Below, piece after piece: positions 33,812 through 42,877 of a DNA stretch of 64,000 nt. The position numbers and the translations under genes are program-made. Numbering within the stretch: position 1 is the first letter of the stretch; every line of letters begins with the position of its first letter. The DNA is taken from contig NZ_HE978585.1 in assembly GCF_000311985.1 (NCBI RefSeq), positions 342,346-406,345 on the forward strand, given 5' to 3'. Source of the stretch: Kallipyga massiliensis ph2. Its GTDB lineage: Bacteria > Bacillota > Clostridia > Tissierellales > Peptoniphilaceae. Below the pieces are notes generated by a model. The model was not told where the DNA came from. It worked only from the letters and a program-made list of their open reading frames with translations, and ran no database searches.

Positions 33812-34031
33812 GAATCAATCACCTACCTTTCATAAATATCATAATAGTGAAAAGGCAAAAAATCAATAGATATATGCGTGATAGGCATATAACACGCCAT
33901 TTTATATGTCTTTGGAGGGGCGGATCAAATCTTATCATCAAGAAAGCAAGACATTAACATCTCAATTCTAAAGCGGCGCTTTGTTCTTCTTGGAAATCTT
34001 AGGAGACACGATACCGAATAGACCAAATATC

Positions 34032-34490
34032 CTAATGTAAATGTTGTATAAAAAATGGAAATTCACAAAGCTTGGCAGATTGAAAACTTTCGTAAAAGTC
34101 ACATGCATTTTTATTTGTAGCTCTTATTAGGCGAATTTCATCAACATTATGGTTAATGCAATCTTTAATCATTTCATTAAACAGCTTTTTTGCTATCCCT
34201 TTATTTCTATTCTTTGGTAATACATATAGCCAGTCGACATAGCATATTCTATATCCATCCTGAAAACATGAATAAAAATGATATTCTATTCTTCCAACCA
34301 CTCTATCTTCATCCATAGCCAATATTGAAGTGCTTCTTTTTGCTAATTCATCATCTAATCTTTCATAAAGTTCTTCTTCATTTATATCAGAGGAACACAT
34401 AAGTTCTGGTTCCAATCTAGTAGCCAATAATAAATAATCAAAATACTTACTGAAATTATTTTTGTTTAGTTTCTCAAAAGTATATTCCAT
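34032..34490 (-). CDS. GNAT-family N-acetyltransferase (intact copy)
   Basis: 152 residues starting MEYTFEKLNKNNFSKYFDYLL. Core: SILAMDEDRVVGRIEYHF, YVDWLYVLPKNRNKGIAKKLFNEMIKD (acetyl-CoA loop R-N-K-G-I-A) and IRLIRATNKNACDFYESFQSAK. It sits 220 bases upstream of the antitoxin on the same strand. In the twin at 14606 the codon for Lys15 is a stop. Confidence 0.85.
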   Translation of the reverse strand: MEYTFEKLNKNNFSKYFDYLLLATRLEPELMCSSDINEEELYERLDDELAKRSTSILAMDEDRVVGRIEYHFYSCFQDGYRICYVDWLYVLPKNRNKGIAKKLFNEMIKDCINHNVDEIRLIRATNKNACDFYESFQSAKLCEFPFFIQHLH

Positions 34491-34546
34491 AATTCTTCTC
34501 CAAAAAACTATTCCGTTAAGGCCTTAACTATACTCCTTTATATTTT

Positions 34547-35251
34547 TTACCAATAGATAGTATATTCTCTCGGAACCTGATCAATAGATTTAATAATTCT
34601 AAAATAAAACTTTTCAAAATTATCAAACTTATTATCGACCGATTTAGAATAATATATTTCTCTTACAAGATCCCATACTTCCGGTGATTTAACTTTTAGA
34701 TCTTCAAGAATATATTTCTTTGGCTTAATAAACCATTTCCGATTATTATAAAGAAGTTCTAACCCTAAAAATATGTAATCATTAATAAACATTTCTATTT
34801 CAATGTGTTTTCCCTGCTCATCTAAACCTTTTATAGCGTCTAAACTTGAGGCAAAATCAGTAGACATTAATAGCTTTTCTCTTTCAGTCAATGGAAGTGG
34901 CTCTTTCCAAGTATTTTGAACAATATCAGATTTCAAAAATTCTCTTATCCAAGATTCTTTATCAATTAAAACCTTGTAGCTTTTAGATGCAGGAGTAAAT
35001 CTCGTTCTTTTCGATGTTTTAAATCGAAAATCCTCTTTACTTCTCCATATGGTTTGGACAGCTATATCCCCATAAAGCTTATTTGTAGTCTTATCTTCAG
35101 TCTCTTCACTTATCGCAATCAAATCAATATCACTTCTAGAGTGTTCCGTTCCTTTAGCTAATGATCCAAATAAGAGCAATCCTAGTATGTTTTCATTTGA
35201 TTCATATTCTGAAATAACTTGATTTAAAACTTTTTTGAATTTATCTCGCAT
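34547..35251 (-). CDS. Nucleotidyltransferase-domain protein
   Basis: 234 residues from MRDKFKK (GGGGGA five bases upstream; a GTG four codons earlier is possible). The N-terminal NTase motif LLFGSLAKGTEHSRSDIDLI contains GS and the D-x-D metal-binding pair; another acidic residue follows near 85-90. The C-terminal helical domain (about 120-234) lacks a recognised motif. It resembles aminoglycoside-nucleotidyltransferase or MNT-like folds. Without a HEPN partner next door, the target (antibiotic, protein or RNA) is open. It ends near the left end of IS30. Confidence 0.75.
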   Translation of the reverse strand: MRDKFKKVLNQVISEYESNENILGLLLFGSLAKGTEHSRSDIDLIAISEETEDKTTNKLYGDIAVQTIWRSKEDFRFKTSKRTRFTPASKSYKVLIDKESWIREFLKSDIVQNTWKEPLPLTEREKLLMSTDFASSLDAIKGLDEQGKHIEIEMFINDYIFLGLELLYNNRKWFIKPKKYILEDLKVKSPEVWDLVREIYYSKSVDNKFDNFEKFYFRIIKSIDQVPREYTIYW

Positions 35252-35356
35252 ATCTTCCCCCACAGGCGACTTGTAAAATGAAATGCAACAAATAAAAAAA
35301 ATCCATGGCTAATCTGTTAAAGTGTTAATAACGACAAAAACACAGAAGGAGAAGCC

Positions 35357-36457
35357 ATGGATTACGTTTATTGTACCACGACTCGAAAAAAAGGAAGCCA
35401 TTTTACTTACCAAGGCCGTCAAACCTTGGAAAAGATGGTCATTGAAAATCACAGAAGAGCGGTTAAGAAGCAAATATCACAAAGCGAGATGGCAGAAAGA
35501 CTGGGTGTTCATCGCTCAACCATTATCCGAGAACTCAAAAGAGGCCGGATCACTCAGCGTAATACCATGCTGGAAGAATACATTTCTTATTCAGTGGAAG
35601 TGGCACAGGACCTTATTGATTCCAATGCCACAGCAAAAGGTCCTGCTTTAAAGCTTGGTAAAGATCAGTCCTTCCACGATTTTGTCGAATACTGGATCCT
35701 GGAGAAGAAATATTCACCGGATGCCGTAATCATGAAAATTGAAAGTGAAGGACTTTCTTTCTCCACTAAAATTTGTACCAAGACCCTCTACAGCTATATT
35801 AGCAAGGGGTATTTCCTTCACCTCACCAATCGAGACCTACCGCGTAGAGGAAAGAGAGCGAAACGAAAATATCGTCGAGTACGACAATCGTCTCGAATGA
35901 GAGGCAAGTCGATTGACCAACGCCCTAAGGTTGCGAATGAGCGGAGTGAATCTGGTCATTGGGAGATGGACTGTGTCGAATCCGGACGAGGTGGTCGCTC
36001 TTGTCTCTTGACTCTAGTGGAGAGACAAACCAACTATTCATTAAACTTTAAGCTCTCTTCACAAAGCCAGAAGCAGGTTCAAAACCAGCTTGACCGGCTA
36101 GAGAGGAGGTTGGGGTATTCTTCCTTCTCTGCGCTTTTCAAGACGATTACTGTAGATAACGGGAGTGAGTTTTTCGATGTGGAGGGCCTGATGTCTTCTT
36201 TATTTATAGAGAGTGAGCGTCGAACAGAGATCTACTATTGCCATCCCTATTGCTCTTTTGAGCGAGGAAGTAATGAGCAGATGAATGGGCAGATTCGTCG
36301 GTTCATTCCCAAGGGCTCAGATATTTCAAAGGTAAGTAAGAAACGGTTGAATGAAATAACGACCCATTTCAATAACTACCCGAAGAGAAGGTTAGAAGGG
36401 AAGACGTCTGAACAATTATTTCACCGGGAGCTTGAGAAGATGGGCATTGTTGTTTAA
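35357..36457 (+). CDS. IS30-family transposase
   Basis: 366 residues, apparently intact. N-terminal HTH: ISQSEMAERLGVHRSTIIRELKRG (about 48-71). The integrase core has the DDE triad in WEMDCVESGRGG, ITVDNGSEF and ERGSNEQMNGQIRRFIPKG, the last being the IS30 signature. GAAGGAGAAGCC precedes the ATG. It catalyses copy-out/paste-in transposition of the surrounding element. Confidence 0.95.
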   Translation: MDYVYCTTTRKKGSHFTYQGRQTLEKMVIENHRRAVKKQISQSEMAERLGVHRSTIIRELKRGRITQRNTMLEEYISYSVEVAQDLIDSNATAKGPALKLGKDQSFHDFVEYWILEKKYSPDAVIMKIESEGLSFSTKICTKTLYSYISKGYFLHLTNRDLPRRGKRAKRKYRRVRQSSRMRGKSIDQRPKVANERSESGHWEMDCVESGRGGRSCLLTLVERQTNYSLNFKLSSQSQKQVQNQLDRLERRLGYSSFSALFKTITVDNGSEFFDVEGLMSSLFIESERRTEIYYCHPYCSFERGSNEQMNGQIRRFIPKGSDISKVSKKRLNEITTHFNNYPKRRLEGKTSEQLFHRELEKMGIVV

Positions 36458-36460
36458 ATT

Positions 36461-36484
36461 TTTCTTCCCCCATGGGGGAAGAAA
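36461..36484 (+). terminator. Hairpin at the end of the IS30 transposase
   Basis: TTCTTCCCCCATGGGGGAAGAA, a near-perfect palindrome starting four bases after the transposase stop and flanked by T and A runs, so it may terminate from either side. Confidence 0.55.
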
Positions 36485-36516
36485 AGGACTCTAAAGATTG
36501 GTCATGATTTGTTGCA

Positions 36517-36864
36517 TTAGAAGTTACAATTTACGCTGTGAATGGAGATATATTCATTCGGCGTAAGGCTGAAGGCACGCTCGGAAAGTAGCGCGGCAAT
36601 CCGGGCAGAAACCTTGTCGGCCTCCTCGGTGCGGTCTGACGCATCACGAGTAGGATTTTCCTCGTAGTAGGTCTGCAAAAGCGCATTTGCCTCTTCAAAG
36701 GAAATCTCGCCCTCGATATTCCAGACGGCAGTATGCACCAGATATTCTGATGTCTTCAACCCGTCAACTGCCTGCAGGCCAATGGCCGTATGCCATGCAT
36801 AGCCCTTGTCCCGCTTTGCAGGCTCAGATTCCCTGATATATTCCTTAAATGGATCTTTGTTCAC
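36517..36864 (-). pseudogene. Fic-family protein, N-terminal fragment truncated at IS30
   Basis: 115 residues. MNKDPFKEYIRESEPAKRDKGYAWHTAIGLQAVDGL, TAVWNIEGEISFEEANALLQTYYEEN and SARIAALLSERAFSLTPNEYISIH match the N-terminal regulatory part of Fic (AMP-transferase) proteins as I remember them. The frame leaves homology after ISIH and ends about at the IS30 repeat, so the catalytic HPFxxGNGR motif is missing. The lost part is not on the other side of the IS, so a deletion accompanied the insertion. Confidence 0.7.
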
Positions 36865-36937
36865 TCCATATCACCTCGCTTTTTTGCCCATGCCATAAAT
36901 CCACCGCTTCCCTCTAATGTCAAGTATATGATATGAA

Positions 36938-36967
36938 AAAAGCACCTAAATTTCTTTAAGTGCTTTG
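36938..36967 (-). terminator. Terminator of the RnlAB operon
   Basis: Minus strand AAAGCAC-loop-GTGCTTTTTT: inverted arms AAAGCACTTAAAG/AAATTTAGGTGCTTT with a T-run, 24 bases after the rnlB-like stop. Confidence 0.7.
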
Positions 36968-36990
36968 ATCCTTTCATCTTTATCTAATAT

Positions 36991-37338
36991 TTAGTTTTGT
37001 GCAATTTTTTTTATCTGTGATTCCGGCAATACAGAATTTCTTAAATAAACAGACTGACACTTTACAATTTCATTTGCTTTTTCAAGTACATCATTATCAA
37101 CACTAACATACTTGTATTGATTCAAATTGATTGTTCCATCTTCATTTAAAGTAGTTTCAATAAAACGATATTCATTCATCCCTGAACATAATATCGTATC
37201 TATCAAGAGTTTTCCTGTTTCATTCGGAGACATCCAAATGGATTTTAAACATCTTGATATTTGTGTTTGATAGTCTAACAAGGTAATAATGGAATTAAAT
37301 CCGCCCTGTTTTAAACTATTTATCAGATATGATTTCAT
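36991..37338 (-). CDS. RnlB-family antitoxin
   Basis: 115 residues. The middle ETGKLLIDTILCSGMNEYRFIETTLNEDG and the tail VYLRNSVLPESQIKKIA resemble E. coli RnlB (segments like ETTGEILFDLLCANGPEWNRF and a C-terminal helix), recalled from memory. It lies 47 bases after the RnlA-like toxin gene and before a terminator, as in rnlAB operons. RnlB binds RnlA and blocks the RNase LS activity that degrades phage mRNA. Confidence 0.7.
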   Translation of the reverse strand: MKSYLINSLKQGGFNSIITLLDYQTQISRCLKSIWMSPNETGKLLIDTILCSGMNEYRFIETTLNEDGTINLNQYKYVSVDNDVLEKANEIVKCQSVYLRNSVLPESQIKKIAQN

Positions 37339-37385
37339 TATAGCATCTCCTCCTCTCTCTTAATATGATTTCCCTAAAAATCTAG

Positions 37386-38870
37386 TTAAAATGTTATATA
37401 GTATTTATTTATAAAATGCAAGTCCTCCGTAATTAAATCATGGGCTGTCTTTATATCTGTTATGACTTGTGTTTCCATTGAATTCTCTGACCAATGTGCA
37501 TAAGGATGTCTCATTCTATTATATCTATTGTACAATTCATTGAGATAATTGATTTGATTATTACTTAGATTTTTCTTCGACGAATTATACTCGTACTTAT
37601 TTGTTGTGCTATCAAGAGTGAAATATGAAAAGTTATTTCTTCCTTTTGATGTTGTTGTATTTTTCCCTAACTTATCACTCAAAATCCTATGCAAATAGAA
37701 TTCCATTGCTCTGAAAAGTGGAGTAACCAAAAAAGTATAATCCGGCATATAACCTGTTATTAGTGTATTAAATACCGCTGACAGTAAAGTATTTCTAAGC
37801 TTTATATCGTTATCGTTTAGTGGAAAATTAGAAAGTATTGTAGAAAAAGCATTTTCTACTTCAGACTCATCTACATTCAAAGCATGATATGTCTTTAGCA
37901 CTTCTATAACAGCATTTTCTGTTGGTAATTTTTCAATTGCCAATGAAATGATTTTTTGAAATAACACACTCTGTTTCCCTTGAACATAGGATTTACACCC
38001 TTTATAACAGTTAATGATCACACGCTGCCCATCAAATGTAAGTAGCAATTTATCCAAGTAATCTTTTGGATTCGATTCTTCTACCTCAATTTTGTTCTCG
38101 ACACCTTCCTCATTAATTTCATCATTCAACATTATTGCCATATTAAGCCAATCTTGCTTTTGAAAACCGATGAAATAAATAGAACCATCATTATATGTTT
38201 TATAGCCTTGTGATAACAATGCTCTCTTTGCCAACTCATCCGCTTTTTCATTATACACAATTCCACTATGAGCTTTTACGTGTTCAAATTCTACATTGAT
38301 CAGCTTTGATTTCTCATCAAAAAACTTGCTGTACTCTTGTGAAATTTTAACTTTGGCATTCCACTCTTTTGTCGCCCATTTTTCAATACCTGCATAATCA
38401 TAAAAGATTTTTATCTTTTGTTTTTTATTTTCAATAGCCCATAAAATAGCTTGCTTAACACCTTCAATTTCACCTGCAATATTCCTTGATTCCATATAAG
38501 TTTTATCTACAAAAGCCTTATATAAACTATCTTCTGATTCATTGGTTATAAGAAAAACTCCAAAACTATATTTTTCTTTTCCATCAGCATCTAAAGAATG
38601 ACTCCCATCCACGAAAGCAATTACTTCTCCAGCCTGTAAATTTTTTGTTTCCAATTCTATTTTTCGATTCATATCAGATACTTCATAGGATGGCTTAATA
38701 CTTTCTTTAGTTTCTTCAAAAGAAAGATATTTTATTGCCTCTTCCTCCGTAGAAAACGCCTTATATTCTGCACCAGAAAATCCCTTTATCTGTTCTTCCG
38801 CTTGATTCCATGTCTGATAGACCCCTGGAGTTCTGCCCACTCGAACAGCATAAAATTTTCGCTTTGCCAT
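37386..38870 (-). CDS. RnlA-like HEPN toxin fused to an RNase H1-type domain
   Basis: 494 residues in three parts. Residues 1-50: KFYAVRVGRTPGVYQTWNQAEEQIKGFSGAEYKAFSTEEEA region, the hybrid-binding (viroplasmin) domain of RNase H1. Residues 80-222: RNase H fold with carboxylates in IAFVDGSHS, NIAGEIEGVKQ, IFYDYAGIEKW and YNEKADELAK, plus HVKAHSG. Residues 270-494: RnlA-type C-terminal region with LFRAMEFYLHRIL and RMRHPYAHWS, an R-x4-H HEPN RNase motif. In E. coli RNase HI stimulates RnlA, so the fusion joins two known functional partners. The downstream gene is the likely antitoxin. Confidence 0.78.
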   Translation of the reverse strand: MAKRKFYAVRVGRTPGVYQTWNQAEEQIKGFSGAEYKAFSTEEEAIKYLSFEETKESIKPSYEVSDMNRKIELETKNLQAGEVIAFVDGSHSLDADGKEKYSFGVFLITNESEDSLYKAFVDKTYMESRNIAGEIEGVKQAILWAIENKKQKIKIFYDYAGIEKWATKEWNAKVKISQEYSKFFDEKSKLINVEFEHVKAHSGIVYNEKADELAKRALLSQGYKTYNDGSIYFIGFQKQDWLNMAIMLNDEINEEGVENKIEVEESNPKDYLDKLLLTFDGQRVIINCYKGCKSYVQGKQSVLFQKIISLAIEKLPTENAVIEVLKTYHALNVDESEVENAFSTILSNFPLNDNDIKLRNTLLSAVFNTLITGYMPDYTFLVTPLFRAMEFYLHRILSDKLGKNTTTSKGRNNFSYFTLDSTTNKYEYNSSKKNLSNNQINYLNELYNRYNRMRHPYAHWSENSMETQVITDIKTAHDLITEDLHFINKYYITF

Positions 38871-39002
38871 ATAATATCACCGCCCATCTATCTGTGTTTT
38901 TGATTATAAATTGACCTTACTTATCTTTGTTATTATAGCCTGTTTTTTTATAAATTCCACTTGTATTCATTCCCCTGTTATCGGTCAGTGTAGAGATACA
39001 AT

Positions 39003-40095
39003 TGATGTGAGACCAAGAAGAAAAAATATAGAGAGAAAACCTGTACAATGAAAGCGCAAAGCAAACAAAGAAAGGATTCTCTCTATGTCTACCAGTATAA
39101 CAAAAACTCAGCGCTATCTTCCACATACTTTAGAAACAAGATTTTATGCGGTTAAAACGTAACGTTTAGGATATTCTGTCAACTTCGTTATTCGACGCTA
39201 CAAGATCTCAAAAGCCTCTCTTATGCGTTGGAATCGCCGCTTTGACGGCAGCCGAGAGTCACTAATGGACCGTTCCCACCGACCGAAAAGTCCGCATGCA
39301 ACTGCCCATACGGAAGAAGAAAAAACCTCGATTCAACATTTCATTCGGCGAAATCCAACCATCTCCCTCATTGAACTCTACGCCAAACTGAAATTTCAAA
39401 AGAGCTACCGCCGCCATCCCTGTTCACTTTTCCGCTTCCTGCGGAAACAAGGCTTTTACCAAGAAAAAGCCTCAAAGAAGAAACCCTATATTCCGAAGCC
39501 TTACGATACCCCGAAAGCACTCGGCGTGAAGTGGCAACTCGATGTCAAATATGTTCCAAACGCTTGTTACGTGGGGAAAATGCCGGATCGATTCTTTCAA
39601 TACACTGTCATCGATGAAGCCAGCCGAGAACGCTTCATTTACCCTTTCCGTGAACAATCTTCCTATTCCACCGTCCAATTTGTAAAAATGGCCATCCGTC
39701 ATTTCGGCTACCAACCCCAGACCATTCAAACCGACAATAGAGTTGAATTCACTCATTTTCGAGAAACCGATCGGATCCATCCTTTGGATCTTTACTGTCA
39801 AGAAAAAGGGATTGCCCACAAGCTGATCCGGTCCAGTACACCAAGGCATAACGGAAAGGTCGAGCGAAGTCACCGCAATGACAATGAGCGTTTTTACGCC
39901 CACTTGTCCTTTTACAGTGATGAAGATCTGCTTCTACAAATGAAGCACTATCTCTACAAATCCAACCGACTACCTATGCAGACGCTACAATGGCTAACGC
40001 CTATGGAAAAAAGAGCCCAATTACTGGCGGGCTAGCTCGCCAGTAATTAGGATAGCACACAGGGGATCTCAACTTACTTTTTTGGTCTCACATCA
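39003..40095 (+). mobile_element. IS481-type insertion sequence, inactivated
   Basis: About 1,093 bases with terminal inverted repeats TGATGTGAGACCAA (left) and its complement at the right end. It contains a single transposase frame with a nonsense codon. It lies between the RnlAB operon and the SEC-C gene. Confidence 0.75.
39085..40035 (+). pseudogene. IS481/IS3-like transposase with an in-frame stop
   Basis: From ATG at 39085 (AAAGGATTCTC upstream) the frame encodes MSTSITKTQRYLPHTLETRF and hits TAA at codon 26 (39160-39162). The remaining 290 codons contain the HTH remainder (SKASLMRWNRRFDGSRESLMDRS) and a DDE core: WQLDVKYVP, TIQTDNRVEF and a final acidic residue in GKVERSHRNDNERFY. The usual Gly after TDN is Arg, a second sign of decay. 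Confidence 0.8.
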
Positions 40096-40123
40096 TTTAC
40101 AAATGTACATATTTTCAAATTCA

Positions 40124-40157
40124 CAGCGAGGTGTCGACATTTGGCAACACCTCGCTG
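40124..40157. other. Perfect hairpin downstream of the SEC-C gene
   Basis: CAGCGAGGTGT and ACACCTCGCTG arms (11 bases) around a 12-base loop. It lacks a T-run on the minus strand. It lies 35 bases after the SEC-C stop, so a termination or RNA-stability role is possible. Confidence 0.5.
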
Positions 40158-40191
40158 TACTAAAGCCGTTATTTACTCGCAAATATTTCAA

Positions 40192-41283
40192 TCATTGTTC
40201 TGCTAAGTTGTCAAATAAATTCCACGGAGTATCCATATATTTATAGGCATAATCGTTGGTCTCTTGTTCCATCTGCCTATAGAGAACATCAAAATTTGCG
40301 TGTGTAATAAACGCTTCCTGAATTGGTTGTTGCCAGTAATCCCATAAGCGTGGAGAAATCACAATCGAATCAGTCCATCTTGGTAGATTGTTATTGAAAT
40401 AGTTTTCTCGGTCTACTATGTTTAACTGTTCAAATTGATTACCAAATTCTTTATAGCATTTGTTGTTGTCTTCTAGCCAACTCCAAATGCAAAGAGATTT
40501 CCCTTCAGTAGGGAAAATATTAAGATATATTTTGGCGGTTGGCTCACCACTCATCATATCATTTAGCTTATTTCCTTTAATATCGTGTTCAAGTTCCGTC
40601 ATCATTGAAACAGCGAAACTTACTTCATAAGGAATTTCCCAAATAACAGAGGATATTACGTCAAATTTTTCTTCCAATAAGTACTCATCAAATTGCTTTT
40701 TCTCTGCATCATTATCCGAATTACCGATAGAAAGTATTGTTAAGTAATCTAAAAAATCATTCGATTTTGCTAAATCAAAACCTTCTTCACGAAGTTTTTC
40801 ATAATGAATACAAATAGCATTTATCTGTTCCTGTTTTTTATGATAATGCCAAGCCATCGTTCGATATGTCATCAAAAACAATTGCTTAGATGTGCAAGTA
40901 AATGGTTTGTCTTCAATTTCTTGAAAAAGTATCTTATCGTGATATTTGCAAAAGCCTGTAAAAACCGTTGCAATTTTACGTCCCTTTGTTTCTGCTATCT
41001 GAAATATGAGATGTTGCACTCCATCCATAGATATAATCATACCATTTTCAGAAATTTTATTAAGGATTCGATTGTTTTGAATCGCGTGAGCTTTTATGAT
41101 TTTTTCGTCGCACTCATCTTTGTTTGGATGTAGACATTGCTTAATATGTGCTTCGTTTTTCAAATTCTCGGAAGAACGCAAAACAGCCTCAGCCAAACGC
41201 TGTTCATCAGATTTATCCAAACAACACTTTTTATATTTCTTTCCGCTGCCACAAGGACAAGACTCATTGCGTCCTATCTTCAT
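40192..41283 (-). CDS. SEC-C zinc-motif protein of a defence-type locus
   Basis: 363 residues. The N-terminus is a SEC-C motif, KIGRNESCPCGSGKKYKKCCL (C-x-C-x8-C-C zinc site), followed by a region with HPNKDECDEKIIKAHAIQNNRIL that may form a second metal site, then a long helical/mixed domain without known motifs. SEC-C tails are binding modules; stand-alone proteins of this kind often lie in defence islands. It starts 12 bases after the stop of the HEPN gene, so the two are one transcription unit. Confidence 0.7.
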   Translation of the reverse strand: MKIGRNESCPCGSGKKYKKCCLDKSDEQRLAEAVLRSSENLKNEAHIKQCLHPNKDECDEKIIKAHAIQNNRILNKISENGMIISMDGVQHLIFQIAETKGRKIATVFTGFCKYHDKILFQEIEDKPFTCTSKQLFLMTYRTMAWHYHKKQEQINAICIHYEKLREEGFDLAKSNDFLDYLTILSIGNSDNDAEKKQFDEYLLEEKFDVISSVIWEIPYEVSFAVSMMTELEHDIKGNKLNDMMSGEPTAKIYLNIFPTEGKSLCIWSWLEDNNKCYKEFGNQFEQLNIVDRENYFNNNLPRWTDSIVISPRLWDYWQQPIQEAFITHANFDVLYRQMEQETNDYAYKYMDTPWNLFDNLAEQ

Positions 41284-41295
41284 ACAATTATCACC

Positions 41296-42834
41296 TCATA
41301 TTTTCCAATCATCTTCATAGTCCATAAGACTCATTGGTAAAACAAGCTTATCCTTACTTGCTTCCCTTTTAGGTATTTCTGCTATATTTACACATAAAGA
41401 TAAGTTGATGATAGCCTCTCGAAGAATTTTTAATAAGAATATCACTACCTCATACAATTCTTCTTCTGAAACATATAACGCCAATCCATCTCCATATTCG
41501 GGAATATCTTTATTGTTGATTATATCATATACTTTTGTATACTTATGCTCTAACGAATTTCTAATATCAGATATTCTTTTCAGCTCTGGATTTAGAGAAT
41601 CTTCAAATTTCTCCGAAAAATCTTTACTAATCCAATATAGTGAAGATAAAGCAAAGTTTTCCGAAGGATTCAGCACATTTTTATAATTATATGCTTTTTT
41701 TCCCTTACCTGCGGAATCTCGCCATATAGAACGAAAATTTATATCTCGCTCATTAATACCGAGTTCAAAATAATGCTCAAGAAAATATGCTATTTTATCA
41801 AATAGTCCATAGAGCGTTTTAAAAGCGGTTTTCAATTTTTCTACTCTAATTGAATAAAGAGAATAATCTGTATATGCTTTTATATATGTATCTTTATCCG
41901 CATAATGTGGCTCTGATATAAAAGATAATGTGCTGTAATAAAGATGCCTTGCATAAATATATTCTTGTTTAAGCTGACTGAACATTCCGTGAAAAATAGG
42001 CTTGGAATGAATATTTGCTATCATATTCGGAAGTTGAATTACATCTGCTGCAAAGCAAGATTCTGCTATAGGCAAGTCATTCAATGTATTTAAAAACAAA
42101 CCATTACTTAAACACCACTTGCGATAATTAAGTTCATCAGGGTTTTCGTAAGAAAACTGTTTAAAGCATAAATCTGGTTTTAAAACTTTTTCAATATATT
42201 CTGGAGCATAACAATCAATAGTAGCTTCGAAACAATCTTTAGCTTCAGAATATGTATTAGGGTCCGTAGATTTAATAGCATTGTCCAAATAATGGTATGC
42301 GAAATAATGAAATATATCTCGATGCCCATTATCATATTCAAGCATTCCATAATGTTGATATACTCTACCTAAATTTCCAAGAGCCATTCCAAAATTATCA
42401 TCAATATTAAGTGCCTTTTTGTATTGTTCAATAGCAGCAATTTTTCGTCCACAATGATCTAAAGTATTCGCATAATTTGTATATAAGACTCTTTTAAATC
42501 CTAAAACATATGGCTTGTACTTCTCATCAAAATATTCATTAAATTCAATCAATGAAATACTTTTACGAAAATAATACAGCTGCTTTTCGGTTGACTTTTC
42601 GGTTGAAATCCCTTTAAATTTTGAAAAATCAATATACACCGTTCCCATTGAATAATATAACTGAGCTTGGGAGGCAGCATTTTCATTACAAAGCATTTTT
42701 TCAGCTTCTACAAGCAATTGCTCTAATTCATTAACATTGTGATTAATTGTTGCATTATCAAATCGTTCGGACATTCTCCTTACATCTTGAGAAAACGGAT
42801 TGACAAATTTACTTACTACATTTACTTTATTCAT
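41296..42834 (-). CDS. LA2681-type HEPN protein with TPR-like repeats
   Basis: 512 residues from the ATG behind GGGAGG; upstream codons overlap the previous pseudogene and are not used. Residues 40-230 look like TPR helices (YYSMGTVYIDFSKF, VLYTNYANTLDHCGRKIAAIEQYKKALNI, ALGNLGRVYQHYG). The C-terminal region (about 330-490) has SDIRNSLEHKYTKVY, an R-x4-H HEPN ribonuclease motif. The arrangement matches my memory of the LA2681-like HEPN family. Placement next to a wrecked type III restriction system and the SEC-C gene suggests antiphage function. Confidence 0.75.
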   Translation of the reverse strand: MNKVNVVSKFVNPFSQDVRRMSERFDNATINHNVNELEQLLVEAEKMLCNENAASQAQLYYSMGTVYIDFSKFKGISTEKSTEKQLYYFRKSISLIEFNEYFDEKYKPYVLGFKRVLYTNYANTLDHCGRKIAAIEQYKKALNIDDNFGMALGNLGRVYQHYGMLEYDNGHRDIFHYFAYHYLDNAIKSTDPNTYSEAKDCFEATIDCYAPEYIEKVLKPDLCFKQFSYENPDELNYRKWCLSNGLFLNTLNDLPIAESCFAADVIQLPNMIANIHSKPIFHGMFSQLKQEYIYARHLYYSTLSFISEPHYADKDTYIKAYTDYSLYSIRVEKLKTAFKTLYGLFDKIAYFLEHYFELGINERDINFRSIWRDSAGKGKKAYNYKNVLNPSENFALSSLYWISKDFSEKFEDSLNPELKRISDIRNSLEHKYTKVYDIINNKDIPEYGDGLALYVSEEELYEVVIFLLKILREAIINLSLCVNIAEIPKREASKDKLVLPMSLMDYEDDWKI

Positions 42835-42877
42835 ACTGTGCCTCCCATTCAAGTTTATATTGGACGCTAAAAGTCGC

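Larger units (their letters stand above)
33327..34492. repeat. Segmental duplication, copy 2 (intact)
   Basis: Partner of 13901-15066. All reading frames are intact here. The toxin continues beyond the left boundary, so this is the fuller version and the other copy is a truncated derivative. Confidence 0.9.
35282..36518 (+). mobile_element. IS30-family insertion sequence
   Basis: About 1,237 bases bounded by inverted repeats AATGCAACAAAT (35282-35293) and its reverse complement (36507-36518). It encodes one intact transposase and carries a terminal hairpin CTTCCCCCATGGGGGAAG. I could not see a target duplication. Its right end truncates a Fic gene. Confidence 0.85.

Noticed and set aside
38917..39126. 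Minus-strand 69-codon frame
   Set aside because: It runs across the IS481 left end and antisense to the transposase start.
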